Source of the DNA: Hungatella hathewayi | Lineage (GTDB): Bacteria > Bacillota > Clostridia > Lachnospirales > Lachnospiraceae | Direction of reading: 5' to 3' | Length of the DNA stretch: 64,000 nucleotides | Assembly (NCBI GenBank): GCA_025149285.1 | Contig: CP102274.1 | Location: 5,854,001 to 5,918,000, forward strand | Shown: piece after piece, positions 50,985 through 59,661 of the stretch | Layout: the number at the start of each line of letters is the position of its first letter | How positions within the stretch are numbered: position 1 is the stretch's first letter | Translations under genes and position numbers: made by a program | The notes under the pieces: model-generated | What the model was told of the DNA's origin: nothing | The model's database searches: none | Seen by the model: the letters and a program-made list of their open reading frames with translations, nothing else

Positions 50985-51839
50985 TTAGTAGAGTTTTTCA
51001 ATGACCGAAGAAGAAGTCTTTTCGTTATTTTTACTGCATTTTTCGAAGTATCGCCTGTAGTATTCTGTATACATTAGATCAATCAAAAACAGCTGGCTGA
51101 TCTCCGCCGAGGTGGAACCTCCCTGAAGGGGTCCTTCGTTGGCCCCGCACAGCAGCGTGACATCAGAAAAAGAAGTCAGAGGCGATTTGACGAATCTGGT
51201 CACGCAGATTACCGTCGCGCCTGCACGCCTGGCCAGTTCCGCCACCTGGATCGTATCCTTTGTGGCTCCGGAATAGGAAAATACCACCGCCACCTCATTC
51301 TCTTTCATCATGGATGCCACCATGGCCTGCATATGAGAATCCTGAACGCAGTACACCTTCGGTTCAATGCGCAGAAACTTGTTGGCCGCCTTCATGGCCG
51401 TAAGCATACTGGCGCCCACTCCATAGAAGCAGATCCGTTCCGCATTATGAAGATATCTGATTACCTTATCAAAGTTGTCCTCGTTCAGAAGCGAAAATGT
51501 CTCTTTCAGCGCGTTTACATTCGTGTTCAGCACCTTTTGAGCCATCTCCGGGAAGCTGTCCTCCTGGCTGATGTCACCATCCAGCTGCCCAAGCCCCGGC
51601 TTTCCATCGTGAAGGCTTAAGGACAGCATCATCTTAAACTCCTGATATCCTTTCAAATTCATTGTCTTGCAAAAGCGGAATACACTCGTATCGCCAACCT
51701 CACATACCTCTGCCAGATCCGTGATTGACATAAACAGTACCTCTCTCGGATTCTGCAGAATATAATCGGCTACCTTTTTCTCTGCTTTTGTAAATTGGTT
51801 GTACTCTGCCCTGATTTTTGTTAAAAAGTCTCCCTGCAT
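50985..51839 (-). CDS. RpiR family transcription regulator (NanR-like)
   Basis: 284 residues. The N-terminal helix-turn-helix (about 1-77) contains LAEVCEVGDTSVFRFCKTMN; the C-terminal SIS sugar-phosphate isomerase-like sensing domain (about 110-265) contains RICFYGVGASMLTAMKAANK and VFSYSGATKDTIQVAELARR. RpiR-type NanR regulators control sialic acid genes in several Firmicutes, sensing ManNAc-6-P or a similar sugar phosphate; its position beside this locus supports that. AAAGGGGGATCAAAC precedes the ATG. A group II intron lies in the region upstream. Confidence 0.88.
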   Translation of the reverse strand: MQGDFLTKIRAEYNQFTKAEKKVADYILQNPREVLFMSITDLAEVCEVGDTSVFRFCKTMNLKGYQEFKMMLSLSLHDGKPGLGQLDGDISQEDSFPEMAQKVLNTNVNALKETFSLLNEDNFDKVIRYLHNAERICFYGVGASMLTAMKAANKFLRIEPKVYCVQDSHMQAMVASMMKENEVAVVFSYSGATKDTIQVAELARRAGATVICVTRFVKSPLTSFSDVTLLCGANEGPLQGGSTSAEISQLFLIDLMYTEYYRRYFEKCSKNNEKTSSSVIEKLY

Positions 51840-51939
51840 GTTTGATCCCCCTTTATGTTTCCACCGGCATGAGTATAGTCAGTCGTATTTACCGCATGGA
51901 CTGCCATAATCTTTGTGTAATAAAAACGGATTGCTATTA

Positions 51940-53838
51940 ATCGAGTAGGAGGGAGTGATTAACTCCCGTCCTCTCACACCACCGTGCATACCGTTCGGTA
52001 CACGGCGGTTTCAACGGTTGACATGCACGGACTGATAGGCTGTGGCTAAATCATAATAGCCACTGTTTATCAGTCTTTCTTTTGTCATTGCCATATTTAC
52101 CGCTACCGTTTGTGTGGTAAACCAATAGCCTCTTCGGCTGTTCCCTGCCTTCCATGCCAATTCTTTCGGCACTCCCATTTTCAGCAGGTTCTTTACCTTC
52201 GTTTTCGGTTTCTTCCATTGTTTCCATATACACATTCGGATTCTGTGATATAGCCATTGGTTCAGTCCCTCTATTCGGTTCTTCATATCTGCTACTCCAT
52301 AATAATTCAGCCAGCCCCGCATATACACCTTTATCTTTTCTAACGATGGGCGTATGCTCTGAACAGACCTTCGGGAACTAAGGTCTTTCAGTTTTGACTT
52401 CATTTTCTTCCATGACTTCCCATGAACCCGGACATAAATGCCCTTTCCGTTCTTTCCCAATGTGAAGCCAGGGAACTTAAAATTTCGGATTGCAAATACA
52501 CTTACTACACGGCTTTTCTTCTGGTTCACCTGCAATTTCAGCGTCCCTTCCAGATATTTCGTGCTTGTTTCCAGAAGTCTCTTTGCGGCTCTCTCACTTT
52601 TAGCTAACAATACTATATCATCTGCGTAACGTACAAAAGCCACTCCTCGTTTCTCGTACTCCTGGTCGAACTCGTTCAGATAGACATTTGCCAGCAGCGG
52701 GGATAGATTTCCTCCTTGCGGCGATCCTTCCTCTGTCTCCATGACTATACCGTTTTCCATGACACCACTCTTTAGGTATCTCTTTATCCATTGGATAACC
52801 CTTTCGTCCTTTACATCTCTGCGCAGGATATTTAATAGCATTTCTTGGTTCAGAGTATCAAAGTATTTCGACAGGTCCAATGCAACGGCATGGGTGTATC
52901 CCTGTTCTGCATACTCTTTTACCTTTAAAATGGCGTCCCTGGCGCTTCTTCCCGGCCGATACCCATAGCTGTTCTCCGAGAACAGCGCCTCATAGACTGG
53001 CATTAACTGCTGTCCTATGGCTTGCTGGAAGATACGGTCTTTCACGGTTGGAATGCCCAGCTTTCGCATTCCTCCCTCTGGCTTGGGAATCTCTACTCGT
53101 CTTACTGGGTCGGGGGTGTATTTTCCCCTTTTGATTCTCTCTATCAGTTCCTTTTGATTTTCCCTTAGGCAGTCACCTGTTTCCTCTACGGTCATTCCGT
53201 CGATTCCCGGCGCTCCCTTATTCGCCTTTACTCTCTTAAAAGCTCTGTTTAAGTTGTCCTTATTCAGTATCTTCTCTAAGAGTTCCGGCTGTGCACTGTC
53301 TCTTTCCTTCCATATCCGGCGGAAAGAACGGTGCGCTCTCACATACCCTTCACGTTCCGCGCTGTCTCTTTGTGAGCAGCTATCTCTGTTTTCTGTACCC
53401 AATGTTCTTTCCTCCTTTCCCGGTTGTACTAAAGACTCCTGTTGATTCGGTCCTTCGTCTCTCGACTACTACGACCTCTGCTGACTTCTGTACGTTCAGC
53501 ACTACCTCACGATAGTGGTTATCCCTTTCAGGACATTCCGCACAGACCTCCCCGGGTACCACACGTTTCTTTCTCTCCATCTATCTGCCACATTTACCAT
53601 ACATGATTCCGTGTGGTTATTGGGCTTCGACTTGTTTGGCAGCCTTACCCTCACGCATGGCCTGATGTGATTTCTGTTCGTCAGACCAGAGATTTGCCCA
53701 TGGGTTAGTATGTTCCCCATATCCAGCTTCCTTCAGATTCCACCTCACGGTGGACACCCTTGCCTTCGGCTATATCCTTCCCACCACCGGGCGGATTCCG
53801 GACTTGCACCGGTTAGAAACGTGCGCCGCCGGGCGCAC
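51940..53838 (-). mobile_element. Group II intron with reverse transcriptase
   Basis: 5' end GTGCGCC at 53838-53832 (minus strand). Near the 3' end, domain V-like hairpin at about 51978-52009 (ACCGCCGTG with CACGGTGGT), then domain VI (GGGAGTTAATCACTCCC, 51967-51951) and the end TCCTACTCGAT at about 51940. Length about 1.9 kb. Inserted 7 bases after a terminator stem and directly after its T-run, the site preference known for class C introns. The encoded protein lacks an endonuclease domain, also as in class C. Confidence 0.88.
52011..53402 (-). CDS. ltrA: Group II intron reverse transcriptase/maturase
   Basis: 463 residues. Reverse transcriptase domain with KGAPGIDGMTVEE, FSENSYGYRPGRSARDAI, the catalytic VRYADDIVLLAKSE and SPQGGNLSPLLANVYLNEFD; maturase (domain X) region around 340-420 with MRGWLNYYGVADMKNRI. 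Ends GYYDLATAYQSVHVNR with no HNH endonuclease. It splices and spreads the intron. Located inside the intron's domain IV. The frame may start later than the first Met, since the first 30 residues (NRDSCSQRDSAEREG) are unusual. Confidence 0.95.
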   Translation of the reverse strand: MGTENRDSCSQRDSAEREGYVRAHRSFRRIWKERDSAQPELLEKILNKDNLNRAFKRVKANKGAPGIDGMTVEETGDCLRENQKELIERIKRGKYTPDPVRRVEIPKPEGGMRKLGIPTVKDRIFQQAIGQQLMPVYEALFSENSYGYRPGRSARDAILKVKEYAEQGYTHAVALDLSKYFDTLNQEMLLNILRRDVKDERVIQWIKRYLKSGVMENGIVMETEEGSPQGGNLSPLLANVYLNEFDQEYEKRGVAFVRYADDIVLLAKSERAAKRLLETSTKYLEGTLKLQVNQKKSRVVSVFAIRNFKFPGFTLGKNGKGIYVRVHGKSWKKMKSKLKDLSSRRSVQSIRPSLEKIKVYMRGWLNYYGVADMKNRIEGLNQWLYHRIRMCIWKQWKKPKTKVKNLLKMGVPKELAWKAGNSRRGYWFTTQTVAVNMAMTKERLINSGYYDLATAYQSVHVNR

Positions 53839-53839
53839 C

Positions 53840-53882
53840 AAAAAAAGCACGGCGGAAACGGCACCGCATCATGCCGTTTCCG
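53840..53882 (-). terminator. Terminator behind the Opp/flavoprotein operon
   Basis: CGGAAACGGCA and TGCCGTTTCCG (11 bases each) with an 8-base loop, then CCGTGC and TTTTTTT on the minus strand. The intron begins one base after the T-run. It also lies just downstream of a promoter-like sequence (53910-53937). Confidence 0.88.
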
Positions 53883-53909
53883 TCGCGCCTACGCCGCCTC
53901 TGCTAATAG

Positions 53910-53937
53910 CATATACCAGAGAACAGTCGTTTGTCAA
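53910..53937 (-). promoter_or_regulatory. Promoter-like sequence upstream of the regulator gene
   Basis: Minus strand TTGACA (53937-53932), 16-base spacer, TATATG (53915-53910). Any transcript would meet the terminator about 20 bases later and then the intron before reaching the rpiR-type gene, so its use is uncertain. Confidence 0.5.
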
Positions 53938-53942
53938 TTAAT

Positions 53943-53958
53943 AAAAAAAAGTTTTTTT
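53943..53958 (-). promoter_or_regulatory. A/T dyad upstream of the regulator promoter
   Basis: AAAAAAAAGTTTTTTT (53943-53958), 5 bases beyond the -35 box. Same form as the other three sites in the locus. Confidence 0.45.
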
Positions 53959-53994
53959 ATTATATAATTTAAAATTTTCTTTTTAACTGACAAA

Positions 53995-55623
53995 TTATTC
54001 CCAGCCGGTTTTCACCCCATCATCCCATACTGATAAAATCCTTTTGGAAAATTTTTCTTTTTTCTCCGGGTAATCCCAGCGGTAATGCGAACCACGGCTT
54101 TCCTTTCGCAGCCGAACCGCTTTCATCAGGCACTCCGACAGATACAGAGCCGCCGTCAGGCGGCAGGACGCATCAAGTCCCGCCACGTCGTCCCCTTCCC
54201 TGAATTCCTTTGCTTCACGCCTGCAAAATACTTTCAGCCGTTCCAGCTTATTTAAGGCAAGTTCCGCCCGCGCGCCATTGCGAATCACCATGGCGCACTC
54301 GAAATTCATTTCCTGAATCTGCTTCAGACAGGTACCGGCATCCGGTATAACCGAAAGCGATACGTCTGACCATTCCGGCCCCGGTCTGCTGATGCCGCTA
54401 AAGACGGCTGCGGATTTTCCCGCAATCTCTCCGAACACCAGGCCATTGGCTGTCGATAAACCGCCCAGCCGGTCCGCACCATGCATTCCGCCTGTTGCCT
54501 CCCCGCAGGCATACAGACCGGGAACCCCTGTGCTTCCATCTGGTCCGATCTTAATTCCCCCGTTGGAAGCGTGGGCAAATATTCCCAGCTGAATGGGATC
54601 GTCGATCGTCAAATGCTTCTCCTCTTTCAGCCATTCAAAATAGGTTCTGACAAATTCCGGCTGATTCTGCTTTAAAGAATCCTGGTATGTCACCGTAACG
54701 CCCTTTGGATTCCTTAAAAATTCCGTGAACAGTCTGATGTCTACCGGTGCAGATAAAAGTCTGGACGTAAAGGGACCATGGGTGGAGCGGACGTTCATCC
54801 GCTCTTCTAAGTCTTCTTTCCGCCAGTCCTCAAAGACAGACCGCCCCGTATCCTGACGGCAGAAATTACTGTACTTGAATACCTTTTCATTGTAGATCGT
54901 CTTCGGCGCCGGCGACAGATATCCTGGCATCATCTGCATAAATTCGATATTTACCAGCTTTGCCCCGGACCGGAGGGCCAGATACTGACCGAGGCCGGTC
55001 ACGTCATCCGTATTCAGCCGGTACTGAAACAGTCCTCCCAGACCTCCGGAAGCGACCACCAGACTTTTACAGGAGAACGCGGTGAGACCCTTCTTTTCCG
55101 CAATCGCCACCGCGCCGGTCACCCGTCCTTCCGTCATAATAAACTGCAAAATCCGGGTACCCGGAAAGCTTCTGACTCCCAGCTCCTCCAAACGCGCCTG
55201 GAAAACCTTCCGTGCGCTGTCTTTCACGATCCCGTGCCAGTCTCTGTTTTTATAATCAAAACAGGGGATGAATTCTTTCTCCCCTTTCTGTTCAGCTTCC
55301 TTCAGCTGGATTCCAAATGCTTTTAACCGCTCTGTGCCCCTGTGGATATGGCTGACCAGGACAGAGACCAGCTCCGGATCCGCCATGCCTTCACCGACTT
55401 TTAAAATCACGGATTCCAAATCTTCTTCGTCCGCTTCACTCTCGGGCCCGACAAGTCCCAGCCCCCATGTCCCCGGATAAAAGCTGGAACCGGAGCAGAT
55501 GCATGTACCGCTTGTAATACAGACATCCGCCCCCGCTTCGGCGGCTGAGATCGCAGCCATAATGCCCGCGATCCCGGCCCCCATGACAAGCACATCACAT
55601 GTTATTTCGTTTTTCAGCCGCAT
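53995..55623 (-). CDS. FAD-dependent oxidoreductase (fumarate reductase flavoprotein-like)
   Basis: 542 residues. N-terminal dinucleotide motif VMGAGIAGIMAAISAAEAGA (about 13-32), then a FAD-binding region with SLVVASGGLGGLFQ (about 186-199) and the C-terminal FAD segment ACGEATGGMHGADRLGGLST (about 370-389). This is the FAD_binding_2 fold of fumarate reductase/succinate dehydrogenase flavoproteins and related dehydrogenases. Substrate unknown. Its start lies 29 bases inside oppF, so it is part of the Opp operon. A cytochrome or iron-sulfur partner is not visible, and no signal peptide is seen. Confidence 0.88.
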   Translation of the reverse strand: MRLKNEITCDVLVMGAGIAGIMAAISAAEAGADVCITSGTCICSGSSFYPGTWGLGLVGPESEADEEDLESVILKVGEGMADPELVSVLVSHIHRGTERLKAFGIQLKEAEQKGEKEFIPCFDYKNRDWHGIVKDSARKVFQARLEELGVRSFPGTRILQFIMTEGRVTGAVAIAEKKGLTAFSCKSLVVASGGLGGLFQYRLNTDDVTGLGQYLALRSGAKLVNIEFMQMMPGYLSPAPKTIYNEKVFKYSNFCRQDTGRSVFEDWRKEDLEERMNVRSTHGPFTSRLLSAPVDIRLFTEFLRNPKGVTVTYQDSLKQNQPEFVRTYFEWLKEEKHLTIDDPIQLGIFAHASNGGIKIGPDGSTGVPGLYACGEATGGMHGADRLGGLSTANGLVFGEIAGKSAAVFSGISRPGPEWSDVSLSVIPDAGTCLKQIQEMNFECAMVIRNGARAELALNKLERLKVFCRREAKEFREGDDVAGLDASCRLTAALYLSECLMKAVRLRKESRGSHYRWDYPEKKEKFSKRILSVWDDGVKTGWE

Positions 55624-56647
55624 GTTTCATATTTTCCTCTGCAAAATGGCAGGCGACGTAATGCTCACGCCCGTCAATCTCATACTTCTTAAGTTCCGGT
55701 CTCTGGTTCTTACAGATTTCCCGGCACTGGCTGCACCTTCCATGGAAATGGCAGCCCGATGGCGGATTCATCGGAGAAGGTACATCCCCCTCCAGAATTA
55801 TCCTCTTTTTCTTATGATGGATATCCGCTACCGGAATCGCAGACAGAAGAGCCTGGGTATAGGGATGGATCGTATTGCGGTACAGTTCATCCGCATCGGC
55901 CAGCTCTACAATTCTTCCGAGATACATCACTGCAATTCTGTCGCTGATATACTCCACCACGCTCAAATCATGCGTGATAAAGATATAGGTCAGATTACGC
56001 TCTTCCTTCAGTTTCTTTAACAGGTTTAATACCTGAGCCTGGATCGACACATCCAGCGCACTGACCGCCTCGTCGCAGATTACCAGCTCCGGATTGATGC
56101 ACAGTGCCCTGGCGATCCCGATTCGCTGTCTCTGTCCGCCTGAAAATTCATGAGGAAAGCGGTCCATATATTCCCGTCTCATATTTACAGCCTCCAGAAG
56201 ATCGCCGATGATCTTTCGTCTCTCCTCTTTCGTCCTGACTCCGAATTTCTTCAGAGGATCGGACAGGGACTGATAGATTGTGAAGGAGGGATTTAAGGAG
56301 GACTGGGGATCCTGAAATACAATCTGAATCTTTTTTCTGGCCTCATCCATCTCTGCACTGGTTAACTTCTCCAGATTGCGGGGGCCATTCTCAAATTCAT
56401 AGATCATCTCCCCCTCCGTCGGCTTGTAGAGCTGAAGGATTGTTTTTCCCAGCGTCGTCTTTCCGCATCCGGACTCGCCCACCAGGCCCAGGGTCTCCCC
56501 TTTGTAAATCGTTAAGTCTATGTCATTAACGGCCTGGACGTAGTTCTGGGTCTTTCCCATAAAGCCGCCTTTCACGGGAAAATACGTTTTTAATCCTTTA
56601 ATTGTGAGCAGTGCTTCTTTATTCTTTTCTTTACTCTTATCTGCCAT
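55595..56647 (-). CDS. Oligopeptide-type ABC transporter ATPase (OppF-like)
   Basis: 350 residues. Walker A GESGCGKTT (about 58-66), signature FSGGQRQRIGIARAL (about 166-180), Walker B LVICDEAVSALDVSIQAQV, and a C-terminal cysteine cluster (CHFHGRCSQCREIC) as in OppD/F. Second ATPase of the Opp-type system. Overlaps oppD by 11 bases. Confidence 0.93.
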   Translation of the reverse strand: MADKSKEKNKEALLTIKGLKTYFPVKGGFMGKTQNYVQAVNDIDLTIYKGETLGLVGESGCGKTTLGKTILQLYKPTEGEMIYEFENGPRNLEKLTSAEMDEARKKIQIVFQDPQSSLNPSFTIYQSLSDPLKKFGVRTKEERRKIIGDLLEAVNMRREYMDRFPHEFSGGQRQRIGIARALCINPELVICDEAVSALDVSIQAQVLNLLKKLKEERNLTYIFITHDLSVVEYISDRIAVMYLGRIVELADADELYRNTIHPYTQALLSAIPVADIHHKKKRIILEGDVPSPMNPPSGCHFHGRCSQCREICKNQRPELKKYEIDGREHYVACHFAEENMKHAAEKRNNM

Positions 56648-57656
56648 CGTTTGTCACCTCCTGATACCGTGCGCATCGTACCATGTGAGTTCCGCCAAGC
56701 TGTACCTCCTCCGGCATGCATTTATCGCATTCCGGACAGGCGTAGTCGCACCGCGGCGCGAACTGGCATCCGGCCGGCCTGTTGTATGGATCCGGCGTGG
56801 AACCCTTGATCGGGTTGATGTCCTGAGCCGCGCCTCTTCCCAGAACCGGGATGGACTTTAATAACGCCCTCGTATACGGATGGGTCGGATGATCCAGCAC
56901 TTCCTCCGCAGAGCCGCTTTCAATGATGTTGCCCATATACATGACGGCCACATCGTCGGCCAGTTCACAGACCACGCCCATATCATGGGTAATCAGCATA
57001 ATCGCCGTGTTGTAGTTCTTCTTTAAGTGATCCATCAGCTCGAAAATCTGAGCCTGAATGGTCACGTCGAGAGCTGTGGTAGGCTCGTCGGCAATCAGAA
57101 CCTTCGGATTGCAGCTCATGGCCATGGCAATCATGGCGCGCTGCCGCATACCGCCTGAGAATTCGTGAGGGTACTGGTCGATTCTCTTCTGGGGATTCGG
57201 AATTCCCATGTCGGTCAGAAGCTTTAAGGCGGTTTCCCTGGCCTCCTTCTTCGTCACATTCTTGTTGTGGGAACGGATCATCTCTTCAATCTGCCAGCCG
57301 ATCGTATAGACCGGGTTCAGCGCAGTCATGGGATCCTGGAAGATCATGGCGATATCCTTTCCGCGGATATCTCTCATTTCTTTTCCATTTCTCTCCAGTT
57401 CATGGATCTTAATATCTCCCCGCTTATCCCCGCTGTGATAGATAATTTCCCCTTCCTCAATCCTGGAAAGCTTGGGAAGCAGCTGCATGATGGAAGTAGC
57501 CGTCACACTCTTGCCGCAGCCGGACTCTCCTACAATGCAGAGTGTCTTGCCGCTTTTAATGTCCATGGAAACACCATTGATCGCCCGGTTGCAGCGCTCA
57601 TTCGTATAGAAATACGTCTTTAAATTTTTAACAGAAATTACTACATTATCGCTCAT
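56637..57656 (-). CDS. Oligopeptide-type ABC transporter ATPase (OppD-like)
   Basis: 339 residues. Walker A GESGCGKSV (about 39-47), FSGGMRQRAMIAMAMS signature, Walker B VLIADEPTTALDVTIQAQI, C-terminal cysteine cluster CQFAPRCDYACPECDKC. Family transports peptides, nickel, or, in SatABCD-type systems, sialic acid. Confidence 0.93.
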   Translation of the reverse strand: MSDNVVISVKNLKTYFYTNERCNRAINGVSMDIKSGKTLCIVGESGCGKSVTATSIMQLLPKLSRIEEGEIIYHSGDKRGDIKIHELERNGKEMRDIRGKDIAMIFQDPMTALNPVYTIGWQIEEMIRSHNKNVTKKEARETALKLLTDMGIPNPQKRIDQYPHEFSGGMRQRAMIAMAMSCNPKVLIADEPTTALDVTIQAQIFELMDHLKKNYNTAIMLITHDMGVVCELADDVAVMYMGNIIESGSAEEVLDHPTHPYTRALLKSIPVLGRGAAQDINPIKGSTPDPYNRPAGCQFAPRCDYACPECDKCMPEEVQLGGTHMVRCARYQEVTNDGR

Positions 57657-57666
57657 ATCCTGCCTC

Positions 57667-58596
57667 CTAGCCCTGCTGTGTCGGATCTGTGGTATCTCTG
57701 ATGCCGTCGCCCATGAAGTTGATGCTCATGACGAATAAGGAAACCACAATACCGGTTGGGAGCCACATCCACCAGTTATTCTGAAGGGTAAACATATCCT
57801 GAGCCGCGTTCAATATATTGCCCCAGGTCGGGACTTCCAGCGGTACGCCCAGGCCTAAGAAGCTTAACGAAGCTTCTTCCAGGATAAACATGGCTGTACT
57901 CAGTGTAACATTGACAATAATCGGGCTTAAGGCGTTCGGCAGTATATGCTTATAACAAATGATAAACGGATTGAGTCCGAACACCTTTAAGGACTGTACG
58001 TATTCCTCCTCCCGGATGGATAAAACCTGTGATCTGGCCATTCGGAAACAGGAGCCCCAGCCGCAGATGATAAAGATAATCACAATATTTTTCGCGCTCT
58101 GTCCCATAATTGCTACCAGCATCATAACGAGAATCAGCTGCGGAATAGACATGAACACTTCGGAGATACGGACCATCAGCCTGTCGAACCAGCCGCCGCG
58201 GTAGCCGCTGTAGCATCCCAGCAGAACGCCGATGAACGCACAGCCCAGGGCGCTTCCGAATCCGATCGCGATGGACATGCGGCCGCCGTATAAGACACGT
58301 GCAAATACATCCCGGCCGATCTTGTCCGTTCCAAACCAGTGCTCGCCGGACGGCGGCTTTAAAATGGATTTCATATCCACAGCCTTCGGCGAATAGCCGG
58401 TTAAAAGCGGAGCAAAGATACAGGCCAGAAGGATTATCAGAAATATCACGCCTCCCACAATGGCGAGACGGTTGTTCAAAAGCTTTCGCAGCGCCCGGTT
58501 GCCGGATTTCCTGTTCTTCAGCTCCCCGGCTTCCTCCATCTGCCGGATCTGGTCAAACTTTCGGTTTAAATGCAACTGTTTTGATTTTATACTCAT
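57667..58596 (-). CDS. Oligopeptide-type ABC transporter permease (OppC-like)
   Basis: 309 residues. A long N-terminal cytoplasmic segment (RKFDQIRQMEEAGELKNRKS) precedes the first span (about 46-66). Extracellular motif GTDKIGRDVFARVLYGGRMS (about 94-113) and EAA-type loop near VQSLKVFGLNPFIICYKHIL. Inner permease partner of OppB. Confidence 0.92.
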   Translation of the reverse strand: MSIKSKQLHLNRKFDQIRQMEEAGELKNRKSGNRALRKLLNNRLAIVGGVIFLIILLACIFAPLLTGYSPKAVDMKSILKPPSGEHWFGTDKIGRDVFARVLYGGRMSIAIGFGSALGCAFIGVLLGCYSGYRGGWFDRLMVRISEVFMSIPQLILVMMLVAIMGQSAKNIVIIFIICGWGSCFRMARSQVLSIREEEYVQSLKVFGLNPFIICYKHILPNALSPIIVNVTLSTAMFILEEASLSFLGLGVPLEVPTWGNILNAAQDMFTLQNNWWMWLPTGIVVSLFVMSINFMGDGIRDTTDPTQQG

Positions 58597-58608
58597 CTTC
58601 CGTCCCTC

Positions 58609-59571
58609 CTATCGTTCCAGCTTAATACGCGGGTCTAAAGCGGCAGTCAGGATGTCCACCAGCGTACTGGCAAACAGTGTCATGAAGACGAATAACAGCG
58701 CCAGCATCATGACCAGATTATAGTTCTGCGAACGAACCGCCGTATTGAATGCACTTCCGATTCCAGGCCACTGGAATACGGTCTCGATAACTACGGAACC
58801 TGCGATCAGAGTCGGAAGACGGAAGCCCACCAGGACGATAACAGGTGTTAAGGATACGCGGAAACCGTGTACCAAATTGACCCGGAATTCAGAGAGCCCC
58901 TTGCTCCGGGCCGTTTTTATGTAATCCTTGTTCATGGTATCCAGCATGCTGCTTCTGGCATACCGCATAACGCCGGCTGTCATGGAGATTCCCAGAACCA
59001 GGGCCGGCATCACGAGATACTTGATTCGCCCTGCAAAATTGACCACGGTCGGATCGGTTCGTCCTCCAACCGGAAGCCAGCCTAAGTTTAATGCGAAAAT
59101 TAAGATTGCACAGACACCGAAGAAGAACTGAGGAATAGAAACGCCGATCATACCGGCTACGGTCAGAACGTTGTCGCCGATGGTTCCTTTGTAGACCGCG
59201 CCCAGAACACCGAGAATACTTCCTAATACGGTTGAGATACAAAGTGCCGCTACCGCCAGCTCGAGGGTTGCCGGAAGCCGTTCCGCCATGATCTGGATTA
59301 CAGGCACTCCGCTGGAAGAACTGTAGCCGAAGTCGCCGGTCAGCAGGCGGCCCAGCCATTTAAAATAACGGATAAAAAACGGATCATCCAGTCCATACTG
59401 CGCGCGCAGCGCCGCCACCTGCTCGGCAGTCAGCCTCGCAAGCGCCTCCGGATCCATCAGGTACGACACGGGATCGCCCGGTGTTAAATCCAGAAGCCAG
59501 TAAATAATAAACGTAATGATCAACAGCATGGGAATCATACCAAGAATTTTTTTAATTGTGTATTTAGCCAT
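58609..59571 (-). CDS. Oligopeptide-type ABC transporter permease (OppB-like)
   Basis: 320 residues, six spans. N-terminal YTIKKILGMIPMLLIITFII with LLDLTPGDPVSYLMDPEALA; TARSKGLSEFRVNLVHGFRV is the ATPase-contact loop. First permease of the operon, separated from oppA by a hairpin (59591-59627). Confidence 0.92.
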   Translation of the reverse strand: MAKYTIKKILGMIPMLLIITFIIYWLLDLTPGDPVSYLMDPEALARLTAEQVAALRAQYGLDDPFFIRYFKWLGRLLTGDFGYSSSSGVPVIQIMAERLPATLELAVAALCISTVLGSILGVLGAVYKGTIGDNVLTVAGMIGVSIPQFFFGVCAILIFALNLGWLPVGGRTDPTVVNFAGRIKYLVMPALVLGISMTAGVMRYARSSMLDTMNKDYIKTARSKGLSEFRVNLVHGFRVSLTPVIVLVGFRLPTLIAGSVVIETVFQWPGIGSAFNTAVRSQNYNLVMMLALLFVFMTLFASTLVDILTAALDPRIKLER

Positions 59572-59590
59572 TTTATCACCTTTCTTAAAA

Positions 59591-59627
59591 GTTAAGGGAC
59601 TGTACCTGATACATACAATCCCTTAAC
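59591..59627 (-). other. Hairpin between oppA and oppB
   Basis: GTTAAGGGA and TCCCTTAAC (9 bases) around a 19-base loop, followed on the minus strand by TTTTAAG. Likely protects the oppA message and reduces readthrough to oppB. Confidence 0.7.
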
Positions 59628-59661
59628 AGCACCTCCTGAATGTGACCATTCAATGTATATG

